Assembly (NCBI RefSeq): GCF_910577345.1
Contig: NZ_CAJTMT010000037.1
Location: forward strand, 1-29,552
Direction: 5' to 3'
Origin: an uncultured Duncaniella sp.
Lineage (GTDB): Bacteria > Bacteroidota > Bacteroidia > Bacteroidales > Muribaculaceae
Length of the DNA stretch: 29,552 bases
The notes under the pieces are model-generated. The model did not search any database and had not been told where the DNA came from. It was given only the letters and a program-made list of their open reading frames with translations. Shown here in pieces: positions 7,868-15,987 of the stretch. Position numbers and translations under genes: made by a program. Positions within the stretch are counted from its first letter, which is position 1. Every line of letters starts with the position of its first letter.

Positions 7868-8274
7868 ACAAGATTACGGAAATATGGTTTGACAGCCAAC
7901 ATATCTACGGAAGAACTGACGATGGACAAACCGTGAGCCAGTCACTCCTCTGGTATCCGAAGTTACTCAACGCTTCGGACCTGGAACGTTCGGAATACCG
8001 TTTCGGATTCGATGGCATACACTGGCGCAATCTGGACGAGGACATCAGCTTTGAAAGCTTTGAATATGAAGATACTGAACCGACGCCAATGCAGAAATTT
8101 TTCCTCACACACCCTGAAATCAACATTGCAGGGTTTGCAAAGCATATCGGTATAAACGCATCCTTGCTTCGAAACTATATCAACGGATTCAAAAAGCCCT
8201 CACAGGAAAGAGAAAAAGAGATTCTCGATTGCATCCACGCATTAGGACAGGATCTGATACGGATAAATTTTTAG
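7864..8274 (+). CDS. DUF2442 protein with C-terminal helix-turn-helix-like region
   Basis: Of the 136 residues, about 1-75 form the DUF2442 domain (EIWFDSQHIYGRTDDGQTVSQSLLWYPKLLNAS, then GFDGIHWRNLDEDISFESF). Residues about 78-130 form a helical segment (INIAGFAKHIGINASLLRNYINGFKKPS) that reads as a helix-turn-helix with the pattern of XRE-type DNA-binding proteins. If the pair is a toxin-antitoxin module, this is the likely antitoxin and autorepressor, since it carries the DNA-binding part; that assignment is inference. The gene ends 30 bases before a very long hairpin that separates it from the convergent groEL. Confidence 0.8.
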   Translation: MNKITEIWFDSQHIYGRTDDGQTVSQSLLWYPKLLNASDLERSEYRFGFDGIHWRNLDEDISFESFEYEDTEPTPMQKFFLTHPEINIAGFAKHIGINASLLRNYINGFKKPSQEREKEILDCIHALGQDLIRINF

Positions 8275-8305
8275 AAAAAACGACCTTAGGCACTAACCAC
8301 ATTAA

Positions 8306-8360
8306 TATAATACAACAAAAGTCCGTCTGCACTGTGCAGACGGACTTTTGTTGTATTATA
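8306..8360. terminator. Bidirectional terminator, 27-bp perfect stem
   Basis: Bases 8306-8332 and 8334-8360 are exact reverse complements around one central base. The GC-rich core (gtccgtctgc) is flanked on both sides by A/T runs (acaacaaaag ... cttttgttgt), so either strand gives a hairpin ending in U-rich RNA. It lies between the convergent DUF2442 and groEL genes. Confidence 0.88.
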
Positions 8361-8388
8361 AGTTCCGTTTATCAGCGGATATGATTTT

Positions 8389-10026
8389 TTACATCATGCC
8401 GCCCATGCCACCCATTCCGGGAGCGGGCATTGCGGGAGCGGGGTTCTCCTCTTTCTTGTCGGCGATGACACAGGAAGTGGTGAGGAACATTCCGGCAATC
8501 GAAGCCGCATTCTCAAGAGCCACGCGGGTAACCTTGGCGGGGTCAATGACACCGGCTGCGAGAAGGTTCTCGTAGTTACCGGTGCGAGCATTGTAGCCGA
8601 AGTCAGCGTTGCCGTCCTTCACTTTCTGGACAACCACGGCACCCTCTTCACCTGCATTGGCAACAATCTGGCGGAGGGGTTCCTCAATGGCACGGAGAAC
8701 GATGTTGATACCGGTGGTCTCGTCGTCGTTTGCACCCTTAAGGTTTTCAAGAGACTTCACGCAACGGATATATGCCACACCGCCGCCGGGGACGATACCC
8801 TCGGCAATAGCTGCACGGGTTGCAGAAAGAGCGTCGTCAACGCGGTCCTTCTTCTCCTTCATCTCGACCTCGCTGGGAGCACCGATGTGGAGGACGGCAA
8901 CACCGCCTGCAAGCTTGGCGAGGCGTTCCTGAAGTTTCTCGCGGTCATAGTCACTTGTGGTCTGCTCAATCTGAGCCTTAATCTGGGCGATGCGGGCTGC
9001 GATAGCGTCCTTGTTACCGGCACCGTTTACGATAGTGGTGTTCTCCTTGTTGACAGTAATCTTCTCGGCACGGCCAAGCTGATCGACCGTAGCTGCGGTG
9101 AGCTGCATACCCTTTTCCTCAGAGATGACAACGCCACCGGTGAGCACTGCGATGTCCTCAAGCATTTCCTTACGACGGTCGCCGAAACCGGGAGCCTTGA
9201 CTGCGCAAACCTTGAGCGAACCGCGGAGACGGTTGACAACGAGAGTTGCGAGAGCTTCCTGATCGACATCCTCGGAGATGATGAGAAGGCCGCGGCCGGA
9301 CTGTGCTGTCTGTTCGAGAACGGGAAGAATATCCTTGATGTTTGAAATCTTCTTGTCGTAGATAAGGATGTAGGGGCTTTCCATCACACACTCCATCTTC
9401 TCAGTGTTGGTGACGAAGTAGGGAGAGATGTAGCCACGGTCAAACTGCATACCCTCGACGATGTCGACAGTAGTCTCAGTACCCTTGGCCTCATCAACGG
9501 TGATGACACCTTCCTTCTTAACCTTCTTCATGGCCTCGGCGATGAGATGGCCGATAGCCTCGTCATTGTTGGCAGAGATGCGGGCCACGTCCTCGATTTT
9601 CTTGAAATCGTCGCCCACTTCCTGACTCTGAGCCTTGATGCCCTCGACAACGACAGCAACCGCACGGTCAATACCACGCTTGATATCCATGGGGTTTGCA
9701 CCGGCAGCAACGTTCTTCAGACCAACATTGATGATTGCCTGAGCAAGCACGGTTGCAGTTGTGGTACCGTCGCCGGCATCGTCGCCTGTCTTTGAAGCAA
9801 CTTCCTTCACGAGCTGTGCGCCCATGTTCTGGAAGGGATCTTCGAGCTCTACTTCACGCGCAACGCTGACACCGTCCTTGGTGATGTGGGGTGCGCCGAA
9901 CTTCTTCTCGATGATTACATTGCGGCCTTTCGGGCCGAGGGTTACCTTGACGGCATCGGCGAGAGCGTCGACACCTTTTTTGAGCTCTTCACGAGCCTTT
10001 ATATCGAATTTGATTTCTTTTGCCAT
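8389..10026 (-). CDS. groEL: Chaperonin GroEL (Hsp60)
   Basis: This 545-residue protein is a full-length GroEL. It opens MAKEIKFDIKAREELKKGV, carries the nucleotide-binding stretch VTLGPKGRNV and the catalytic GDGTTTATVL (Asp near residue 87), has AAVEEGIVPGGG-type residues (AAIAEGIVPGGGVAY) near 405, and ends with the GGM-rich tail PGMGGMGGMM. It forms the double-ring ATP-driven folding chamber with GroES in the cytoplasm. It follows groES on the same strand after an 88-base gap that contains an 11-base A-run on the plus strand (a T-run in the transcript direction at 10093-10103) preceded by a short weak dyad. This could modulate the groES:groEL transcript ratio but is too weak to call a terminator. 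Confidence 0.99.
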   Translation of the reverse strand: MAKEIKFDIKAREELKKGVDALADAVKVTLGPKGRNVIIEKKFGAPHITKDGVSVAREVELEDPFQNMGAQLVKEVASKTGDDAGDGTTTATVLAQAIINVGLKNVAAGANPMDIKRGIDRAVAVVVEGIKAQSQEVGDDFKKIEDVARISANNDEAIGHLIAEAMKKVKKEGVITVDEAKGTETTVDIVEGMQFDRGYISPYFVTNTEKMECVMESPYILIYDKKISNIKDILPVLEQTAQSGRGLLIISEDVDQEALATLVVNRLRGSLKVCAVKAPGFGDRRKEMLEDIAVLTGGVVISEEKGMQLTAATVDQLGRAEKITVNKENTTIVNGAGNKDAIAARIAQIKAQIEQTTSDYDREKLQERLAKLAGGVAVLHIGAPSEVEMKEKKDRVDDALSATRAAIAEGIVPGGGVAYIRCVKSLENLKGANDDETTGINIVLRAIEEPLRQIVANAGEEGAVVVQKVKDGNADFGYNARTGNYENLLAAGVIDPAKVTRVALENAASIAGMFLTTSCVIADKKEENPAPAMPAPGMGGMGGMM

Positions 10027-10114
10027 TTTCGTAAATAGTTTAAAGTGGTTGTATGCGTAAATTTATTATCGCATTGAATTCTTTAGATTGTCAAAAAAAA
10101 AAAGAGACTCTCTG

Positions 10115-10390
10115 TTATTTTTCAAGGATAGCGAGAATGTCGCTCTGACGCATGATGAGATATTTGGTGCCTTCAAGCTCAACTTCCGAGCCTGCATACT
10201 TGCCGAAAAGGACCTCATCGCCGGTCTTGACGACCATTTCCTCGTCCTTGGTACCGTTGCCGGTAGCCACGACTGTTCCGCGAAGGGGTTTCTCCTTGGC
10301 TGTATCGGGGATGATGATACCGGCTGCGGTAACTTCCTCAGCAGGAGTGGGGCTAATCAGCACTCTGTCAGCTAATGGCTTGATATTCAT
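10115..10390 (-). CDS. groES: Co-chaperonin GroES (Hsp10)
   Basis: The 91-residue product starts MNIKPLADRVLISPTPAEEVTAAGI and has the mobile loop (EEVTAAGIIIPDTAKEKPLRG), the VVATGNG turn and the GDEVLFGKYAGSEVELEG core, ending with YLIMRQSDILAIL. It caps the GroEL ring as a heptamer. It is the first gene of the groESL operon. About 84 bases upstream is a sigma-54-like promoter and a dyad (listed separately), and a small hairpin (ggaccg/cggtcc, 10444-10460) would fall in the leader RNA. Confidence 0.99.
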   Translation of the reverse strand: MNIKPLADRVLISPTPAEEVTAAGIIIPDTAKEKPLRGTVVATGNGTKDEEMVVKTGDEVLFGKYAGSEVELEGTKYLIMRQSDILAILEK

Positions 10391-10473
10391 AGTTTCTTTG
10401 TATTATAATTTAATTATATTGATGATTTATTCAAAGATTCAATGGACCGGAAAGCGGTCCGCATATCAGAAAT

Positions 10474-10490
10474 GGCATAAACCGTGCCAA
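10474..10490 (-). promoter_or_regulatory. Candidate sigma-54 (-24/-12) promoter of groESL
   Basis: On the minus strand the sequence is TTGGCACGGTTTATGCC. The -24 GG and -12 GC dinucleotides are exactly 10 bases apart, and it differs from TTGGCACR-N4-TTGC at one conserved base (ATGC in place of TTGC). I found no good TAnnTTTG box in the same gap. Confidence 0.5.
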
Positions 10491-10499
10491 AGGCAAGGC

Positions 10500-10519
10500 T
10501 TGTCAGTCACGACTGACAA
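10500..10519. promoter_or_regulatory. Dyad operator candidate upstream of groES
   Basis: TTGTCAGTCacGACTGACAA: 9-base arms around two central bases. A further TGTCA at 10523-10527 makes an overlapping inverted pair with the adjacent TGACA. It sits 10 bases upstream of the -24 element, a position suited to a repressor or activator. Confidence 0.5.
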
Positions 10520-10669
10520 AAATGTCAAAACTTCATTCGGTGGAGTAAAGTTCATGGCATACGTCAAGACCGCACATACAACGCAATCAGTATGTCGGTC
10601 CCTCGTTGTTAGAAACATCTCCGGGGTGCATAAAGTTCAAATCCCTCACGATTGCTCCGGTCTCCAAAT

Positions 10670-11380
10670 TCACAGTGCCGACGCTATGGCTGCGCGCGAC
10701 TCCTCCATCAGACGGGTAAGGTCATGGCCGTTGGCCGTCGGATGGATTGGCTTGTGGATTGTCAGATGGATATGTCCGGGGACCGGAAGCTTCTTGAACC
10801 GCGGAAGCACATCGAAGGCCCCGTTGATTGTCAGGGGGACAACCGGGAGGTTGAATTCTATGGCAAGGCGATAGGCACCGCGCTTGAACTGGCGCATCTC
10901 GCCGTTCCATGTCCTCGCGCCCTCCGGAAAGACAACGAGCGACATTCCTCCGCTCAACTGGCGTTCGGCCTTCTCCATAGTCCGGCGGGTGGCAGCCGGA
11001 GAAGAGTTGTCGACAAAAATCTGCTGCGCCCACCGGCAGGCCCATCCTACGAAGGGAATCTTCCGCAGACTCTGCTTCATCATCCAGCGGAAGTTATGGC
11101 CGAGATAGCCGTAGACGGTGAAAATATCGTAGGCACCCTGATGGTTGGCCACAAACATATAGCTCACCTTCGGGTCAATGTTCTCGCGTCCGCTGACAGT
11201 CACCCTGACAAAAGCAAGCCAACAGAACAAACGCGACCAGAGAATCTCAGGATAATAGCCCCACCAGCGGCCGAAGCCGAGAGCTGAACCGATGACCGTA
11301 GCCACGGCCGTAAGGATAGTTGCCACTATCAGGAGAGGACACATCACTATAATCTGATAGATGCGATAGAGGATAAGCAT
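10670..11380 (-). CDS. 1-acyl-sn-glycerol-3-phosphate acyltransferase (PlsC family)
   Basis: With the ATG at 11380 the protein has 236 residues. An N-terminal membrane segment spans about residues 8-34. The acyltransferase block I motif is NHQGAYD (His80, Asp85; the HX4D dyad), block II lies in RKIPFVGWACRWAQQIFVDNSS, and block III is FPEGAR (151-156), with PVVPLTING as block IV (about 179-187). The family acylates lysophosphatidic acid to phosphatidic acid at the inner membrane. A longer frame opens at 11476, but that start codon lies inside the -33 box of an excellent promoter, so translation must begin later and the MLILYRIYQ start is chosen. The 389-base gap upstream carries this promoter and the divergent sdh promoter. 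Confidence 0.9.
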   Translation of the reverse strand: MLILYRIYQIIVMCPLLIVATILTAVATVIGSALGFGRWWGYYPEILWSRLFCWLAFVRVTVSGRENIDPKVSYMFVANHQGAYDIFTVYGYLGHNFRWMMKQSLRKIPFVGWACRWAQQIFVDNSSPAATRRTMEKAERQLSGGMSLVVFPEGARTWNGEMRQFKRGAYRLAIEFNLPVVPLTINGAFDVLPRFKKLPVPGHIHLTIHKPIHPTANGHDLTRLMEESRAAIASAL

Positions 11381-11445
11381 AACCGAGAAATGGTGGAGTT
11401 TAAAAGAGTGAGAATTTACGGTGGAGAGGATGTTGAAATCGTTCA

Positions 11446-11477
11446 CAAAAATACACATTATTCCCAATAATTTCAAA
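11446..11477 (-). promoter_or_regulatory. Promoter of the plsC-like gene
   Basis: Minus strand TTTG (11474-11477), exactly 20 bp, TATTTTTG (11446-11453). This is a full match to the Bacteroidetes consensus, and it decides the start codon of the gene. Confidence 0.85.
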
Positions 11478-11608
11478 AAATGTGCAATTATTATTGCCGA
11501 CGACCGCCCACCGCCACCACCTATAATATATAGGAGGAGGGGGTGAAGGCAAAGCCTTTCCGAACGTTAAACAATCTTTCGCTCAGTTAAAGAAATTTTT
11601 CTTTAATT

Positions 11609-11640
11609 CTTGTAAACACCGATGTTTTGACGTAACTTTG
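11609..11640 (+). promoter_or_regulatory. Promoter of the sdhCAB operon
   Basis: CTTG (11609-11612), 20 bp, TAACTTTG (11633-11640). The leader to the sdhC ATG would be about 120 bases. A short palindrome, cctataatatatagg, lies upstream at about 11520-11534. Confidence 0.7.
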
Positions 11641-11769
11641 CACTATCAAGCCGACTATGACAGATGGTCGGCCCGCTCACCTACAGCATTACTCCGGTCA
11701 AGAGGCCGGTTTTCGATAGCTCAATTTCATAAATCCAATCTAATAATTTTTTTAATTTCATTTCCAACT

Positions 11770-12444
11770 ATGTGGTTAACATGCTCATCTATAGGAAGGA
11801 AGTTCGTGATGGCTCTCACGGGCATTTGCCTTGTCCTATTTGTCACGTTTCACTGTCTGATGAACGGAGTGGCTATCTTCTCGCCTGAAGGCTACAACGC
11901 CGTCTGCGCCTTCCTCGGCGCCAACTGGTATGCTCTCGTAGCATCGCTCGGCCTCGCAGCCCTCTTCATCATCCACATCTGTTACGCCCTTTGGCTGACA
12001 ATCCAGAACCGCAAGGCACGCGGCAACGACCGCTATGCCGTTGTCACCAAACCCGTACAGGTTGAGTGGGCATCTCAGAACATGCTCGTGCTCGGCATCG
12101 TTGTTCTTGCCTTCATTGTGGTTCACATGATCCAGTTCTGGGCAAAAATGCAGCTCGCCGAAATCATGGGCCAGCACTTCCCTGATCCTCAGAACGGCAT
12201 CTACTTCATTGGCGAAGCTTTCCGTAACGTATGGACTCCCATCGTCTACATCATCGGCTTCATCGCTCTCTGGTTCCACATGAACCACGGCTTCTGGTCA
12301 ATGTTCCAGAGCTGCGGATGGGACAACGACACCTGGCTCCCCCGCCTCAAGGCCATCGGTTTCTGGTGGACTACCATCGTGGTTCTTCTTTTCATTGCAG
12401 AAGCTATCGTGTTCACAGTCCGTGCCCATAGCGGATGTTTTTAA
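11770..12444 (+). CDS. sdhC: Succinate dehydrogenase/fumarate reductase cytochrome b subunit (type B)
   Basis: From the ATG at 11770 the protein has 224 residues and five membrane helices (about 12-32, 55-77, 104-124, 153-171, 196-217). Histidines inside or at the ends of helices (His28, His69, His119, His170/His173) fit the di-heme b anchor of B-type quinol:fumarate reductases, where menaquinone is the electron partner. The frame stays open to 11638, but that upstream part overlaps the -7 promoter box and encodes non-homologous sequence, so the MWLTCSSIGRKF start is preferred. The flavoprotein gene follows after 30 bases. A single membrane subunit with no sdhD is expected for this type. Confidence 0.93.
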   Translation: MWLTCSSIGRKFVMALTGICLVLFVTFHCLMNGVAIFSPEGYNAVCAFLGANWYALVASLGLAALFIIHICYALWLTIQNRKARGNDRYAVVTKPVQVEWASQNMLVLGIVVLAFIVVHMIQFWAKMQLAEIMGQHFPDPQNGIYFIGEAFRNVWTPIVYIIGFIALWFHMNHGFWSMFQSCGWDNDTWLPRLKAIGFWWTTIVVLLFIAEAIVFTVRAHSGCF

Positions 12445-12474
12445 TCTCATCGTAAACAATACCACATCACAGAT

Positions 12475-14502
12475 ATGGCAGACATTAAGAACCTTGAGGG
12501 TATGATCGACTCTACCCCCATCATGAAGGATTACGCCGACATCGAATCCTCCAAGCTTCCTGAATATCAAATTGATTCAAAGATTCCCGAGGGCCCTCTC
12601 GCCCAGAAGTGGACAAACTATAAGGCTCATCAGAAGCTCGTCAACCCCGCCAACAAGCGTAACCTCGACGTGATTGTCGTCGGTACAGGTCTCGCCGGTG
12701 CATCAGCTGCATCTACCCTCGGCGAACTCGGCTTCAATGTGCTCAACTTCTGCATCCAGGACTCCCCCCGCCGCGCTCACTCGATCGCCGCACAGGGTGG
12801 TATCAATGCAGCAAAGGACTATCAGAACGACGGAGACTCCGTCTATCGTCTCTTCTACGACACAATCAAGGGTGGTGACTTCCGCTCACGCGAAGCCAAC
12901 GTCTACCGTCTTGCAGAAGTGTCAAACAACATCATCGACCAGTGCGTTGCACAGGGTGTTCCCTTCGCCCGTGAATACGGCGGCCTCCTCGCCAACCGTT
13001 CGTTCGGTGGCGCTCAGGTGTCCCGTACATTCTACGCCAAGGGTCAGACCGGCCAGCAGCTCCTCCTCGGTGCCTACGCTTCACTCAACCGTCAGATCAA
13101 GAAGGGCACTGTGAAGTCGTTCAACCGTCGCGAGATGCTCGACGTCGTCATCATCGACGGTCGCGCACGCGGTATCATCGTCCGCAACCTCATCACAGGT
13201 GAGATCGAGCGCTACGCCGCACATGCAGTCGTACTCGCAACGGGTGGCTACGGCCGTGCATTCTTCCTTTCGACCAACGCTATGGGCTGCAACGGCTCTG
13301 CCGCTGTCCAGGCTTTCAAGAAGGGTGCCTACCTTGCCAACCTCGCCTTCACTCAGATCCACCCGACCTGTATCCCCGTTCACGGTGAAGACCAGTCCAA
13401 GCTCACCCTCATGAGCGAATCCCTCCGTAACGACGGCCGCATCTGGGTTCCCAAGAAGAAAGAGGATGCCGAGGCAATCCGTGCAGGCAAGAAGAAACCT
13501 ACCGACATCCCCGACGAGGACCGCGACTTCTATCTCGAACGCCGCTACCCCGCCTTCGGTAACCTCTGCCCCCGCGACATCGCCAGCCGTGCCGCCAAGG
13601 AGCGCTGCGATGCCGGATTCGGTGTCGGAACAGGCAACGCCGTTTACCTCGACTTCAAATATGCCATCAACCGTCTCGGTGAAGATGTCGTGCGTGACCG
13701 CTACGGCAACCTCTTCGACATGTATCAGATGATTTCTGATGACAACCCCTACGAGACCCCGATGATGATCTTCCCTGCAAGCCACTACACAATGGGTGGT
13801 ATCTGGGTTGACTACGAACTCCAGACCTCAATCAAGGGTCTCTTCGCAATCGGCGAATGTAACTTCTCCGACCACGGTGCAAACCGCCTCGGTGCATCGG
13901 CTCTCATGCAGGGTCTTGCTGACGGTTACTTCGTGCTCCCCTACACTATGCAGAACTACCTCAGCGACCAGATTAAGGTTCCCCACTTCTCGACCGACTC
14001 CAAGGAATTCGACGAAGCTGAGAAGGGAGTCCGTGCCCGCATCGAGAAACTCATGTCAATCAAGGGTACCAAGTCGCCTGACCAGATTCACAAGCGCCTT
14101 GGCCATGTGATGTGGGACCTCGTAGGTATGGGCCGTACGCTCAAGAGCCTCGTTAAAGCAATCGACGAAGTGGAGAAGGTACGTCAGGAATTCTACACCG
14201 ACCTCCGCATCGTTGGCCGCGCCGACGACCTCAACACCGAGCTTGAAAAGGCTCTCCGTCTCGAAGACTTCCTCGTTATCGCCAAGATGATGGCTATCGA
14301 CGCCCTCAACCGCAACGAATCATGCGGCGCTCACTTCCGCGAAGAGTATCAGCTCGCCGACGGTGAGGCAGCCCGTAACGACAAGGACTACATGTATGTG
14401 TCTTGCTGGAAATACACCGGCGACAACGAAAAGCCTGTACTTCTCAAAGAACCTCTCAACTATACTGAAATCAAGGTTCAAACACGTAACTACAAATCAT
14501 AA
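12475..14502 (+). CDS. sdhA: Succinate dehydrogenase/fumarate reductase flavoprotein subunit
   Basis: This 675-residue flavoprotein interconverts succinate and fumarate. The Rossmann motif DVIVVGTGLAGASAA is at 65-79. HSIAAQGGINAA follows, with His102 the expected site of covalent FAD attachment. TQIHPTCIPVHGED (His296) and SESLRNDGR (314-322) carry active-site residues, and GLFAIGECNFSDHGANRLGASALMQ near 455 binds FAD. The length and the roughly 60-residue N-terminal extension before the Rossmann motif are typical of the Bacteroidetes B-type enzyme. It lies between sdhC (30-base gap) and sdhB (17-base gap). Codon use is strongly biased to C-ending codons, as expected for a highly expressed gene. 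Confidence 0.98.
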   Translation: MADIKNLEGMIDSTPIMKDYADIESSKLPEYQIDSKIPEGPLAQKWTNYKAHQKLVNPANKRNLDVIVVGTGLAGASAASTLGELGFNVLNFCIQDSPRRAHSIAAQGGINAAKDYQNDGDSVYRLFYDTIKGGDFRSREANVYRLAEVSNNIIDQCVAQGVPFAREYGGLLANRSFGGAQVSRTFYAKGQTGQQLLLGAYASLNRQIKKGTVKSFNRREMLDVVIIDGRARGIIVRNLITGEIERYAAHAVVLATGGYGRAFFLSTNAMGCNGSAAVQAFKKGAYLANLAFTQIHPTCIPVHGEDQSKLTLMSESLRNDGRIWVPKKKEDAEAIRAGKKKPTDIPDEDRDFYLERRYPAFGNLCPRDIASRAAKERCDAGFGVGTGNAVYLDFKYAINRLGEDVVRDRYGNLFDMYQMISDDNPYETPMMIFPASHYTMGGIWVDYELQTSIKGLFAIGECNFSDHGANRLGASALMQGLADGYFVLPYTMQNYLSDQIKVPHFSTDSKEFDEAEKGVRARIEKLMSIKGTKSPDQIHKRLGHVMWDLVGMGRTLKSLVKAIDEVEKVRQEFYTDLRIVGRADDLNTELEKALRLEDFLVIAKMMAIDALNRNESCGAHFREEYQLADGEAARNDKDYMYVSCWKYTGDNEKPVLLKEPLNYTEIKVQTRNYKS

Positions 14503-14519
14503 GAAAATTTCGAAGACAA

Positions 14520-15275
14520 ATGGAACATACTATAAATGTAAACCTCAAGATTTGGCGTCAGCGTGGCCCCAAAGAACCGGGTTCATTCCAGACTTATCGT
14601 GTTGAGAACGTTTCGACCGGAAGCTCATTCCTCGAGATGCTCGACATGCTCAACCAGCAGCTCGTGGACCGCAACGAAGAGCCTGTCGTTTTTGACAGCG
14701 ACTGTCGCGAAGGCATCTGCGGTATGTGCTCGCTCTACATCAACGGTCACCCCCACGGTCCCGTTCAGGGCATCACCACATGTCAGCTCCACATGCGTAA
14801 GTTCAACAACGAGGACACCATCACCATCGAGCCTTGGCGTTCGGCCGCATTCCCCGTCATCCGCGACCTTATGGTGAACCGTAACGCCTTCGACCAGATC
14901 CAGCAGGCAGGCGGCTACGTATCGTTCAACTGCGGTGGCGCTCCCGATGCCAACGATATACCCATCTCGAAGGAAGTGGCCGACGTTGCCATGGACTCAG
15001 CTACCTGTATCGGTTGCGGTGCCTGCGTGGCAGCTTGCAAGAACGGTTCTGCAATGCTCTTCGTCAGCGCCAAGGTCAGCCAGTTCGCACTTCTCCCCCA
15101 GGGTCAGGTGGAACGCGCTCGCCGCGCCCGCGCTATGGTAAGAAAGATGGACGAGCTTGGCTTCGGTAACTGCACCAACACCGGTGCTTGCGCAGCCGAA
15201 TGTCCCAAGAACGTTCCTCTGAGCAACATCGCCCGTCTCAACCGCGAGTTCATCAAGGCTAAATTCGCCGACTGA
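14520..15275 (+). CDS. sdhB: Succinate dehydrogenase/fumarate reductase iron-sulfur subunit
   Basis: The 251-residue protein passes electrons between the flavin and the b hemes. The N-terminal ferredoxin domain has the [2Fe-2S] cysteines in DCREGICGMC (Cys62, Cys67, Cys70) plus Cys88. The C-terminal domain has CIGCGACVAAC (Cys163, 166, 169, 173) and NCTNTGACAAECP (Cys218, 224, 228) for the [4Fe-4S] and [3Fe-4S] clusters. It is the last gene of sdhCAB and is followed 30 bases later by a strong terminator. Confidence 0.98.
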   Translation: MEHTINVNLKIWRQRGPKEPGSFQTYRVENVSTGSSFLEMLDMLNQQLVDRNEEPVVFDSDCREGICGMCSLYINGHPHGPVQGITTCQLHMRKFNNEDTITIEPWRSAAFPVIRDLMVNRNAFDQIQQAGGYVSFNCGGAPDANDIPISKEVADVAMDSATCIGCGACVAACKNGSAMLFVSAKVSQFALLPQGQVERARRARAMVRKMDELGFGNCTNTGACAAECPKNVPLSNIARLNREFIKAKFAD

Positions 15276-15305
15276 TAGACCGCGCGACATAAACCACCCT
15301 ACACG

Positions 15306-15354
15306 ACACCGTCCGTTTTCCCCGACACCGGGGTTAACGGACGGTGTTAATTTT
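15306..15354 (+). terminator. Terminator of sdhCAB
   Basis: Stem acaccgtccgtt (15306-15317) with aacggacggtgt (15336-15347), an inner cccc/gggg stem, and a T-rich tail (taatttt). Confidence 0.88.
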
Positions 15355-15987
15355 ACGCCACACTTTTGGAATTTTTATTAATTTGGTTAAAATCGTCATG
15401 AATGAGAACTTTTCATGGACAAACGACATTATATACAGTGGAATTAAGATATTGTCAATTCCACACAAACCCTATACCTGCATACTGACACATTTACTAT
15501 TTTTTTAACGAACACTTTTAAACATATCTCATATATTATATAAATCAGATAAGACTATTCTCTACAAACCCAGATGAAAGGATGCAACCTTTCTTCCCTA
15601 CCTACAATATATTAGGAATATTAGGAACCTGAGGCCGGATGAAGTGAGACACCATAAATCAATCTCACACCGCCCCGACATATCCCAAACCCGGATTGAA
15701 GAGCGTCAGATTGGCGTTGTTACAAAACGGATTACAATTATTGTTACGCTGTAACATTTTTGTAATCTTATTATTTAACACGCATCTCTTTGATTTTCAA
15801 TTAATTACACCTATTTGTAACAACTTTGTCATTGAATTAACATATTTTTGCATTAAAAATATTCATTTCAGTGATTTTGGTTGTAATTTTGAAGTGTCAA
15901 ACAAAACAAAGCCCCTCAAAAGGCAAACAAAACGACACCAACAACACTAACAATCAAAAACGTTCAACTCTCTAAAACGATATAATT
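15355..15987. other. AT-rich intergenic region upstream of the first sigma gene
   Basis: I see no convincing gene in these 630 bases. An 84-codon frame at 15696-15950 is low-complexity and lacks family features. There are isolated -7-like boxes, TATTTTTG (15843-15850) and TAATTTTG (15884-15891), neither with a well-spaced -33 box. The nested palindrome at 15730-15767 is listed separately. The last 28 or so bases before the ATG (ttcaactctctaaaacgat...) are shared with the second sigma gene. Confidence 0.6.
15730..15767. promoter_or_regulatory. Nested palindrome, possible operator for the first sigma gene
   Basis: Outer arms GATTACAA (15730-15737) and TTGTAATC (15760-15767) enclose inner arms GTTAC (15743-15747) and GTAAC (15751-15755). 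Further TTGTTAC/TTGTAAC words lie at about 15717-15722 and 15815-15822, giving several half-sites within 110 bases. Confidence 0.4.

Noticed and set aside
10093..10103. Terminator between groES and groEL
   Set aside because: There is a long T-run in the transcript direction, but the preceding dyad has only about five base pairs and almost no loop.
10560..10665. tRNA-like gttcaaatcc segment upstream of groES
   Set aside because: The T-stem does not pair and no acceptor or anticodon stems can be drawn on either strand.
11638..11769. N-terminal extension of sdhC
   Set aside because: The upstream start overlaps the -7 promoter box and the added residues do not resemble the family.
13081..13785. 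234-codon minus-strand frame inside sdhA
   Set aside because: It is a shadow of the strongly biased codons of the flavoprotein gene.
15696..15950. 84-codon frame upstream of sigma copy 1
   Set aside because: It is AT-rich, overlaps the palindrome and promoter-like boxes, and has no recognisable domain.
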